51,176 nt of DNA. Origin: ANME-2 cluster archaeon (GTDB lineage Archaea; Halobacteriota; Methanosarcinia; Methanosarcinales; Methanocomedenaceae). The stretch is taken from assembly GCA_014237145.1 (NCBI GenBank), contig JAAXOC010000025.1, positions 1-51,176 of the forward strand. The letters run 5' to 3'. Below, one piece after another: positions 41,401-50,800 of this stretch. Numbering within the stretch: position 1 is the first letter of the stretch; each line of letters opens with the position of its first letter. The notes under the pieces are model-generated. The model was not told the DNA's origin, searched no databases, and worked only from the letters and a program-made list of their open reading frames with translations. Both the position numbers and the translations under genes were made by a program.

Positions 41401-44400
41401 ACCACGAGCCAAGTGAAGGTGGTTTGGGTACGGATGCTGTAGTTCATTTCGGAAGGCACGGTACACAGGAATGGCTACAGGGTAAAGGTGTAGGCCTGTC
41501 GGCTAAGGAATGCTGGCCTGCAATCCTTATACAGGATATGCCGGTTGTTTACCTCTATGATGTTGGAGGTATAGGTGAAGGTATAACCGCAAAGAGGAGA
41601 GGTAATGCTGTGATGGTTGATCACCTTACTGCCCCGGTTATTAATTCTGGCCTCTACGGTAATCTGACAATGCTTCATGATGCCATGCACAATTACGAAG
41701 AAGCAGAAGGTTCCCTTAAGCAGGAATACAAGAAATCCATAATTGAGTATTATGAAGACCTGAATTTCGAACATGAACTTGGTAACTCTTCCGAAGATCT
41801 TTACACAATGGAAAATGAAACCTTTGACAATTTCATCCTTTACGGGTCGGTACATGATTACCTGCATGAAATTGCAGCTTCGTACATGACTTACGGTTTC
41901 CACATACTCGGTGAGGATATGATTGACGAAGGACTCATTGCAATGGTCAAGTCGATGCTAGGAAATGATTTTATGAGGCATGTCAATGCAACAGGCATCT
42001 GTGAAGATCCTGATGAGTTAAACCCGGCACATTCACCTACTGTTCTTGATAATATGCTTGAAGATGTTCTGGTGAACGAAACTGATCCTATGGATGTCGT
42101 TATTGACAGGTTCAACATTGACTATTTGTCCGGTCAGTACTATGCAAATGTTACAAGTAATGCATCCGGTGAATACAAATTCTCATTTGTAAAAGAAGGG
42201 AAATACACCGTTTATGCATTGAAAGAGGAAAATAACGGATGGCTTACAGGAAAAGAGTATGTAACGGTTGAAAATGGTGAATCCATTTCCAAAATCCAGC
42301 TAAACCTTACAAAGAATGCCACAGGCACCTCTAATCTGGAGCTTGAATATGTTCTTGATCTTCTGGAAGCGAATCTGCCTGTTGAATTGTCAGGTTCAGT
42401 AGAGATTTTCGGGCAGACCTACTATTCACCGATGGGTTACCCAGTATACAAAGAAGATGTAAAGGTAATTCTCCAGCAGGATGGCGATGTAATTGATGTT
42501 CAGCTATCCAGTTCAACGGGTAACTACACATTTACAGGAATTCCGGATGGTGAATATGATATTACGGCACTATATCTCAGTAGCAGTGGAAACTGGTATC
42601 TTAAAACTGAAAGTATTGAAATCAATACAACCGAATCTAACAGGATTAACATTGACTTTGGCATGAACAAAGACAATGATGCTGGAGCGGTTACTAACTC
42701 TATTCTTGGAGAGGTTTCAGGTACCTGTTCGGATGAAAGCCAGGGTGCTGAACCGGATTGCAATGTTGTATTGATCAGGCGTATGTCAGATGCTCAGTTA
42801 ACTGTTGTAAATTATCTTTACAATGCAATTGATTATGCCGATGGTATTAAAGAATGCACGAATGCTGAAGTTGAAAGTATGATCAATGCCCTTGAAGGAA
42901 AATACATTCCTCCGGCATTAGGCGATGATCCGACAAGAAGCCCTGATGAAGTTTTGCCAACAGGAAAGAATTTCTATGCATTTAATCCGAACATTGTCCC
43001 GACAAAGGAATCATGGGAAATTGGCAAGCAACTTGTTGATGAATTCCTTGAGGAATGGAAAGAGACTCATGATGGGCAGTATCCTGAGAAGGTCGGATTT
43101 GTATTATGGTCTTCTGAATCCATGAGGCATAAAGGCGTTATGGAATCTGAAGTCCTGTATTTGTTGGGTGTGGAGCCGGTCTGGAGTTCTTCCGGTAAGG
43201 TGGAAGGTGTGAAACTTATCCCTGAAGATGAGCTTGGAAGACCCAGGATTGATGTTGTCGTTACTATGACAGGTGTTTACCGTGATAACTGGAAATGGCA
43301 GGTTCAATTGATGGACAGGGCAGTGAGGCTTGCAGCACAGGCTGAAAATGTCACCTATGATAACTATGTCAAGGAGCATTGTGATGCTATCTATGCTGCC
43401 CTTTGGGATACCGGCAACTACAGCCCATCCGAAGCCAGTGATCTTTCTATGTGCAGGCTGTTTGGTCCGGATGATGGAAGCTGGGGTATTGGCGGCCTTA
43501 CAAATGCGGTTGATGCAAGCGGTAGCTGGGATGATGATGAGAAACTTGCTAATCTCTACCTGAATTCCATGGGTTATGCTTACGGTGATAATGTATGGGC
43601 TTTCAAGGATACTGAAGTATTCAGGAATGCACTTGCCGATACAGAGGCTGTTTTCTTCAGCCGAAGCGGTAATTCCGGTCGTGGAAGCAGCAGTGTGATT
43701 TTTGATCACACTTATGAGTTCTTCGGTGGTTTTGGCATGGCAGTCAGGCATGTATCCGGTGAGACTCCTGAAATGTTCATAGTCAACCTCAAGGATCCGA
43801 ATCAGGCAATAACAGAAACCCTTGGTAAATTCCTTGCAAGAGAACTGCGTTCCACATACTGGAATCGGGAATATATCAAAGGCATGATGGAACACGGTTA
43901 CACTGGTGCCAGCGAACTTGATAGCATATTTGAGGATTTCTGGGGATTAAATGTCATGCTCCCGGATGCGGTAACCGCTGATATGTGGAACGAAATGTAC
44001 GCGGTCTACATAGAGGATAAATATGACCTCAGATTGGATGATTGGTTCGATGATGAGAATCCATGGGCACACCAGTCCATAAACGCACGGATGCTTGAAG
44101 CAGTCCGCAAGGGCTATTGGACACCATCGGATCCAAACATGCTTGAAAACCTTGTACGCGAATACGTGGAATCCGTAGCCGATAACGGCGTCACCTGCTG
44201 CCACCACACCTGCGGCAACCCCTTGCTTGATGAATACATAAGCGGCATGCTGTCTGTTCCCGGTCTCAGTGCAGAAGACGCTGAAGAGTACCGCAAGCTG
44301 ATGGATGAAGCCACCGGGCTACAAACGGAACAACCTGCGACTGAGACCATCAATGACGACAGCAGTAGTAGCGCATGGCGGAGGCTTCATGATAGCGGAA

Positions 44401-44651
44401 CTGGCAATGAGAGCACGGATGCAGGCTCAGGCGCTGGTATGGATGGAGAGTTGATTCAGGATGCAGGTGTCGGCGGCGAAGGTGTAAGTAATCCTGCCAA
44501 TTACGTGGAAGGATACGAGATGCAGGACGAGAGCACAGGGTCAGCAGATGCGGGACCAATATCATTCTCAAGTACTGATATTGCGGGAATGCTGATCGTG
44601 GTGCTGGCAGCCGGTGCTATCTATATAGGCTTCAGGAGGCGGGGGAGTTAA
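38424..44651 (+). CDS. Secreted CobN-like chelatase large subunit, paralogue 3, multidomain
   Basis: 2075 residues. Signal peptide (to VSAAN), then three 104-aa beta-sandwich repeats of the carboxypeptidase-regulatory type (ANTTSxxxGxxxFxxxPNGxYRL). A PKD domain (~364-445; YWDFGDGANST, PVHTYDSVGFFNVKFTV) follows. The CobN core starts near 450, with HFGRHGTQEW at ~1008 and RRGNAVMVDHLTAP at ~1060. A further beta-sandwich pair (~1235-1412, with SGEYKFSF and TGNYTFTGIPDGEYD) is inserted within the core, which resumes with LEGKYIPPALGDDP. CCHHTCGNP lies at ~1924, then the linker, helix and RRRGS. PKD and sandwich domains are usual binding or spacer modules of archaeal surface proteins. The enzyme motifs are intact; the role is as discussed for paralogue 1. 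Confidence 0.87.
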   Translation: MWNKQVNGSKNGVGKMKICSLVLSVLLIVMLVSVVSAANCNNMELVANTTSDANGNFSFTDVPNGEYRLASVIYSSAMGGMWLTNVSEFTIENGTSVDITFAMRSNSSNDHNAILSYLDRTAISGRTVSKTGYAKVGTYLVLTNQNGEFVANTTSNGTGNYLFTDVTNGDYRLSGVIYSSAMGGMWLTNVSEFTIENGTSVDITFAMRKNASNDHNAILSYLDSTTVLGKTVSKTGSAKVGTDLILTDHNGNFIANTTSNATGDYVFSAIPNGDYRLSGVIYSSAMGGMWLTNVSEFSIENGTSANVTFAMRKNDSNDHDAILSYLDRTTVSGLTVSKTGSAKVGTDLVLLKKVYVFEEEVTYSMPVAIFSANTTYGDCPLTVQFNDLSENATSWYWDFGDGANSTDQNPVHTYDSVGFFNVKFTVSNPKGSDVERKIKLITSNLPDTNRTHQILFLVIGAEETSMVKQAVEDMGMDDWVDVYGSNRENRVEILYTPFDDNINMSKYDIVFISWKGSMSFLGANLKPQIHEMINKTNPGTFVYDWNYDLEDFPGINYVNHTGHPYLEDYWLKQYDNNIIRLITYLSVVDLSEPFANYTGSIRIEEPSIPPTNGIVHPDSGYEIFEDLGSYLEWYSDDDGTHHVYNPENYTVGVTFFAGHDGDLCDGITEDLITELESRGINVIPAFRPGVLYEMDDAEAFFKANGKYKVNAFIDIGMGVSRMSSSVWHTEALQDMNVPVINGIQYQGTIEEWEESVNGQDGRFQYQIPIMEIGGEIESIVIGGKEYDEELDAWSFQPIDYQMDWLINRTVGWMDLQRIENHDKKVAIIYYNHGKQGAMVAANLDVVPSIQNFLDAMNESGYDLDGMNLNRSEFLELVLQQGRNIGVWAPGELEYMVENHDVELLPVETYLGWFEELEPAACQSVIDTWGEAPGKGMVYENESGQYFVFPKIEVGNILIAPQPPRGLTTSDSMLYHDQSVPPSHNYIAFYLWLNHEPSEGGLGTDAVVHFGRHGTQEWLQGKGVGLSAKECWPAILIQDMPVVYLYDVGGIGEGITAKRRGNAVMVDHLTAPVINSGLYGNLTMLHDAMHNYEEAEGSLKQEYKKSIIEYYEDLNFEHELGNSSEDLYTMENETFDNFILYGSVHDYLHEIAASYMTYGFHILGEDMIDEGLIAMVKSMLGNDFMRHVNATGICEDPDELNPAHSPTVLDNMLEDVLVNETDPMDVVIDRFNIDYLSGQYYANVTSNASGEYKFSFVKEGKYTVYALKEENNGWLTGKEYVTVENGESISKIQLNLTKNATGTSNLELEYVLDLLEANLPVELSGSVEIFGQTYYSPMGYPVYKEDVKVILQQDGDVIDVQLSSSTGNYTFTGIPDGEYDITALYLSSSGNWYLKTESIEINTTESNRINIDFGMNKDNDAGAVTNSILGEVSGTCSDESQGAEPDCNVVLIRRMSDAQLTVVNYLYNAIDYADGIKECTNAEVESMINALEGKYIPPALGDDPTRSPDEVLPTGKNFYAFNPNIVPTKESWEIGKQLVDEFLEEWKETHDGQYPEKVGFVLWSSESMRHKGVMESEVLYLLGVEPVWSSSGKVEGVKLIPEDELGRPRIDVVVTMTGVYRDNWKWQVQLMDRAVRLAAQAENVTYDNYVKEHCDAIYAALWDTGNYSPSEASDLSMCRLFGPDDGSWGIGGLTNAVDASGSWDDDEKLANLYLNSMGYAYGDNVWAFKDTEVFRNALADTEAVFFSRSGNSGRGSSSVIFDHTYEFFGGFGMAVRHVSGETPEMFIVNLKDPNQAITETLGKFLARELRSTYWNREYIKGMMEHGYTGASELDSIFEDFWGLNVMLPDAVTADMWNEMYAVYIEDKYDLRLDDWFDDENPWAHQSINARMLEAVRKGYWTPSDPNMLENLVREYVESVADNGVTCCHHTCGNPLLDEYISGMLSVPGLSAEDAEEYRKLMDEATGLQTEQPATETINDDSSSSAWRRLHDSGTGNESTDAGSGAGMDGELIQDAGVGGEGVSNPANYVEGYEMQDESTGSADAGPISFSSTDIAGMLIVVLAAGAIYIGFRRRGS
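38550..39475 (+). repeat. Three in-frame 312-bp tandem repeats
   Basis: The AGTGCCATGGGTGGTATGTGG anchor block occurs at 38649, 38961 and 39273, exactly 312 bases apart, within paralogue 3. The DNA is similar enough to allow slippage or recombination. Confidence 0.85.
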
Positions 44652-44681
44652 GCCTCCTGCCGCCATATTTGATTTTTTTTT
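44634..44681 (+). terminator. Terminator after CobN-like gene 3
   Basis: AGGAGG (44634-44639) and CCTCCT (44653-44658) followed by a run of nine T (44673-44681). Confidence 0.65.
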
Positions 44682-44692
44682 GATTATTTAGA

Positions 44693-44704
44693 CAAGTGAA
44701 CTTG
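44693..44704 (+). promoter_or_regulatory. Palindromic CAAGT-N2-ACTTG motif before CobN-like gene 4
   Basis: CAAGTGAACTTG, the same as before gene 3, followed 14 bases later by the perfect palindrome AACTTAAGTT (44719-44728). The sequence beyond differs from the other three leaders. Confidence 0.45.
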
Positions 44705-44777
44705 AATTAAAACAGATAAACTTAAGTTGAAGTTGTGTAATTATAAATAAAGTGGAATAAAAAACAATAAAATGTTT

Positions 44778-44818
44778 GACATCCCGGTCCTGCTGCCAGG
44801 CAAATAAGCCGGGATGTC
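44778..44818 (+). promoter_or_regulatory. Leader hairpin before CobN-like gene 4
   Basis: Perfect 10-bp arms GACATCCCGG and CCGGGATGTC with a 21-base loop that contains a further TGCC/GGCA pairing. It ends 25 nt before the ATG, between the promoter motif and the ribosome site. It does not match the cobalamin riboswitch consensus known to me. It may be an operator or an RNA control structure, and is absent from the other three leaders. Confidence 0.5.
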
Positions 44819-44842
44819 GTGCACATTGTCAAGGTGAACAAC

Positions 44843-47800
44843 ATGCGTGATGTCAAAAGTAATTTATTGGTCTTAAGTGCATTGCTTATTTTAGTATTTG
44901 CACAAGTTGTATCGGCAGAAGAAATAACAATGGAACTGGTTGCAAACACCACAAGTGATGCCTATGGAGATTACACTTTTATTGATATTCCAAACGGCAA
45001 TTACCAGCTTGTTGCCCTGAAATATACCCCTGTCATGGGTGGTAAATGGCTTATGGTCGAATCCGATGTTGTGATCGGGAATGGTACGGATATTATCAAT
45101 GCTAATTTGACACTTGGCTTTGCAGATCCCGGCGCACAGGATCCAGTATTATCTTTACTGCAAAGAGCTTCCATTTCCGGAAAGACACTTTCGACACCGA
45201 TGGGAGGGGCTGCACAGAACTGTTCTGATGTAACCGTTGTGCTTAAAACCGAATCCGGACTGGTTGCAAACACAACAAGTGATGTCGATGGGAATTATGC
45301 TTTTACTGATATTCCAAATGGAAATTACCAGCTTGTTGCCCTTAAATACATCCCTGCCATGGGTGGTGAGGGTATATGGCTCATGGCCGAATCCGATATT
45401 GTGATCGAGAATGGTACGGATATTGTCAATGCTGATTTGACACTTGGCTTCGCAGATCCAGGCGCACAGTATCCAGTATTATCTTTACTGCAAAGAGCAT
45501 CCATTTCCGGAAAAACACTTTCGACACCAATGGGAGGGGGTGTACAGAATTATTCTGATGTAACCGTTGTGCTTAAAACCGGATCCGGACTGGTTGCAAA
45601 CACAACCAGTGATGTCGATGGGAATTATGCTTTTACTGATATTCCAAATGGAAATTACCAGCTTGTTGCCCTGAAATACACCCCTGACATGGGTGGTAAA
45701 TGGCTTATGGTCGAATCCGATATTGTGATCGATAATGGTCAGGATATTGTCAACGCTAATTTGACACTTGGCTTCGCAGATCCCGGCACACAGGATCCAG
45801 TATTATCTTTACTGCAAAGAGCTTCCATTTCCGGAAAGACACTTTCGACACCGATGGGAGGTTCTGCACAGAATTGTTCTGATGTAACCGTTGCTCTGCT
45901 GAAACAGGCATCTGAACAACCAGTACCACCAGTGCTGTCACTTCCGATAGCCGCTTTTACGGTAAATGTCACATCAGGGGATGCACCACTGAACGTGGCC
46001 TTCACTGATGGGTCAACAAATGCTACTTCGTGGTTATGGGACTTTGGAGATGGAGAAAACTCCACGCAATCCAACCCAATCCATGCATACAATAGTGTGG
46101 GAACCTATTCAGTAACACTGACCGCGACCAATGTAAATGGCACTGCTATTGAGGTTAAGGATAATTACATCACCACAAGGCTGCCTGATGTTTATAAAAA
46201 TAAAAGCATCGTATTTCTGGTAATAGGTGCTGACGATACCTGCAGGGTGAAAAAAACGGTTGCAGAAATGGGTATGGACAATATCGATGTGTACGGAACT
46301 TACCGTTTGGATACGGTTGAATCCCTTTTCAGTCCTTTTAATGATAGCATCGATCTAAGTCAATATGACATCATATTCATAACCAGAAAAGGTGGTATGA
46401 GCTTTATGGGGGCGAACCTGAAGCCCCAGATACTCGAAATGATGCAAAATAAAACGGATGAAGCTCATGTGGTTGACTGGAACTATGGTGTAGGGACCGT
46501 CAATCATACAGGACATCCATATCTTGCGGATTACTGGGACGTGAGATACGATGGAAATATCAACCGTCTGATCACGTATCTTTCAGTGGTAAATCTTTCA
46601 AAGCCCTTCAGTGAATATGATAGTGAGATCGAGATCGAGGCACCGTCGGAAATGCCAGAGGTTGCTATATGCCACCCGGATGCGGATGACCTTTTTGAGG
46701 ACCTGGGTTCATATCTGGAATGGTATAAAACAAATGATGGTACTCACCATGTCTATAATCCTGACAATTACACGGTCGGGGTCACGTTCTTCAAATCATG
46801 GGATGAGAAGATATGCGACAATGTGGTGAAAAGCGTTATAAAAGAACTGGAAGCCAGAGGAATTAACGTAATCCCTGCTTATTTACCATCAGTCATGTTT
46901 ACAGATGATTCTTACAGCTTCTTCAAGAACGATGATACATGGAAAGTGAACGCATTCATAGATCTTGGGAAGGGTGTGTGGATAATGTCTTCTGCTGTAA
47001 AGAATACTGAATATCTGCAGGAAGCGAATGTGCCTGTTATCAATGGGATCGTCTATGAAGGTACTATCAAGGAATGGGAAAATTCCAGCACAGGCCAGGA
47101 TTGCTGGTTCCAGTACCAGATACCGATCATGGAGATAGGCGGCGAGATCGAATCCATAGTAGTTGGCGGAAAGGAATACGATGAAACACTCCAGGCAAGG
47201 GTGCTCAAACCGATCGACTACCAGATAGATTGGATGATCGACAGAACGATACGATGGATGGATCTGCAGCGTATCGATAATGAGGAAAAGAAAGTTGCAA
47301 TCATATACTACGCTCACGGTAAAGCCGGGGCAATGGTCGCAGGTAATCTTGATGTTGTTCCCAGCATACCGAACCTGCTGGATGCGATGAACGAAAGCGG
47401 ATACGACCTTGACGGAATGCAACCGAACAGGTCCGAATTTTTGCAGCTCGTGCTGCAACAGGGCAGAAATATCGGGGTATGGGCACCTGGTGAGCTCAGG
47501 AATATGGTAGAGAACTATGATGTTGAACTCCTGCCTGTCGAGACGTACATGGAGTGGTTCAATGAAATAGAACCTGAAGCAAGGCAGAGTGTGATCGATA
47601 CATGGGGTGAGCCTCCCGGACAGGCTATGGTTTATGAGAATGAGAGTGGTAAATACTTTGTTATCCCCAAGATCACGGTCGGGAACATTCTTATTGCGCC
47701 CCAGGCTGCAAGAGGCTTCTCACAGAATGATACCCTGTTGTACCATGACCAGACAATGCCTCCATCTCACCAGTACATTGCATTCTACCTATGGCTTAAG

Positions 47801-50800
47801 AACGGATATGATGCGGATGCCATTGTTCACTTTGGACGGCATGGGACACAGGAATGGCTGCAGGGCAAAGGTACAAGTCTTTCAATAAAGACATGCTGGC
47901 CTGCGATCCTGATCCAGGACATGCCTGTGGTATACCTCTATGAGGTAGGCGGTATCGGAGAAGGTATAATGGCAAAGAGGAGAGGTAACGCTGTTATGGT
48001 GGACCATGCAACTCCTGCGATCATGAGTGCAGGACTCTACGGGAATCTCACTCTTCTGCATGATAAGATGCACTATTACGAGACAGAAGAAGATGAGAAT
48101 TTAGCAGCCGAATACAAGAAATCGATCATAGATATATACGCTGACCTGAACTTTGAACATGAGTTCAATGTATCTGATGATGATCTGTGGGAGATGAATG
48201 AAACCGAGTTTGACAACTTTATTCTATACGGTCCTGTGCATGACTATTTGCATGAGATCGCAAGTGAATACATGCCGTATGGATTGCATATCCTTGGAGA
48301 ACAGATGGATGATGAAGGGCTTATTGCCATGGTGAAATCAATGCTCGGTGGGAATTTTGGAGAGCATATTGCTGCGGCAAACCTGTGTGAAGATCCGGAT
48401 GACCTGAGTCCTGCACATTCACCGAATCTGCTTGACGATCTCCTGGACGATGTCCTGGTCAATGGAACTGATCCAATGGATCTGCTAATTGATCGGTTCA
48501 ATATCACATATTCATCAGGAGAGTTCATTGCAAATACCACATGCGATGGATCCGGGGAATATAATTTCTCAATGGTAAAGGATGGAAAATACGCACTCTA
48601 TGCATTAAAAGAAACTGATGGTGGCTGGCTGACCGGAAATGAGTACATTACAATACAAGACGGTCAGGCACTGTCCGGTGTAAGGTTGAACCTTTCAAAA
48701 AATGCGACAGGTACAGGAAATATTGAACTTGAATATATTATTGAGCTGTTAGAGAACAATCCCCCTATTTCAAAACCTACTGGTGCAGGCACAATATTTG
48801 GAAATATTACCTACAGTCCAATGGGGCCTCTGTTGGAGGTACCTAATGCAACGGTCGTGGTCCAGAAAGATAACAATATTCTTGAAGTTAGTATCAGTGA
48901 CTCAACAGGTAATTACACATTCTCAAACCTGCCTGATGGAAAATATGTTGTAACCGCATTTTATCATAGTGTTTCCAAGTATGGAGATAGCTGGTACATT
49001 GCAACGAAGAACGTTGAGATCAAGGACGGGACAGCCAACAATATTGATATTAATATGGAGAAGGATGAAAGGGGTGAAGCACTGAACCTTAATTCTCTCC
49101 TTGGACAAGTTACTGGCAATATATATTCAAACGAAACAGGAAATATTGTGCCAGAGTGCAATGTTGTTTTAATACAGCGTCTCTCTGATGAACAGATGAT
49201 GGTTGTGGAGGACCTCAACCTTGCTATCCGGTATGCTGAGAACATCAGGGGATGTATCATTGAGATCCCTGCGATGATCGATGCCCTGGATGGGAAATAT
49301 ATTCCGCCTGCTCTTGGAGATGACCCATTGAGAAGTCCGGAGGTCCTACCCACCGGAAAGAACTTCTATGCATTCAATCCGAACATTGTTCCAACAAAAG
49401 AATCATGGAATGTCGGTACGAAACTGGTGGATGCGTTCCTCATCGAATGGAACCAAACCTACGGAGAATATCCCAGAAAGGTTGGTTTTGTGCTGTGGTC
49501 TGGCGAATCCTTCAGGCACAAAGGTGTCATGGAATCCGAGATACTCTACATGATGGGAGTGAAACCTACATGGGATTCGATGGGAAAGGTTATTGGTGTG
49601 GAGCTGATCCCGGAAGATGAACTTAAAAGACCCAGGATCGATGTCGTGGTCACCATGACTGGAATATATCGTGACAACTGGAAGTGGCAGGTCCAGTTGA
49701 TGGACAGGGGTGCACGGCTGGCAGCACAGGCAGACAATTCCACATACGACAATTATGTCAAAGAGAACTCTGAGGCAATATATATAGCCCTTATGAAAAC
49801 TAACAACTATACCGAAGATGAGGCAAGGAGGCTATCCGGATGCAGGGTATTTGGTCCTGATGAAGGAAGCTGGGGAGCTGGAGGATTCCGGGAAGCTGTG
49901 AGTGCCAGTGGTACATGGCAAGAGGAAAGTAAACTTGCCAATCTTTACATTGACTCTATGAGTTATGCATATGGTGACAGTATATGGGGAAATCTCGATG
50001 GCAACGTTTTCAGACAGGTGCTTTCTGATACTGATGCCGTCCTGTTCAGCCGCAGCGGCAATGATGGCCGGGGCAGTGGCAGCGTGGTCTTTGACCATGT
50101 CTATGAGTTCTTCGGAGGATTTGGTATGGCTGTAAGGGAAGTTTCCGGAACGACTCCGCAGATGTACATCGTTAATCTCAAGGATCCAGACAATGCGGTG
50201 GTAGAGACCTTTGCTGAATTCCTTGCAAGGGATCTGCGTGCCAAATACTTTAATGAAAAATGGATCAAAGGTATGATGCTGCATGATTATGCAGGGGCAA
50301 GCGAGATCGATAGTGTGCTGGAAGACTTCTGGGGTCTGGCGGTCACGCTTCCTGACGAGATCACTGACGATATGTGGAAAGAGTTCTATGATGTCTATGT
50401 CACGGATAAGTATGACCTCGGGCTGGAAGACTGGTTCGATGAGGAGAATCCATGGGCACGCCAGTCCATGAACGCCAGAATGCTTGAAGCGGTCCACAAA
50501 GGCTACTGGACAACATCGGATCCAAACGTAGTTGAAAACCTCGTACGCGAATACGTGGAATCCGTAGCAGACAACGGCGTCATCTGCTGCCACCACACCT
50601 GTGGCAACCCCTTGCTTGATAAATACATCAGCGGCATGTTGTCTGTCCCCGGTTTAAGTGCAGAGGATATCGAAAAGTACCGCCAGCTGATGGATGAAGC
50701 CACAGGACGGCAGACAGAACAACCTGTGACTAAAACCATCAATGACGACAGCAGTAGTAGCGCATGGCGGAGGCTTCATGATAGCGGAACTGGCAATGAA

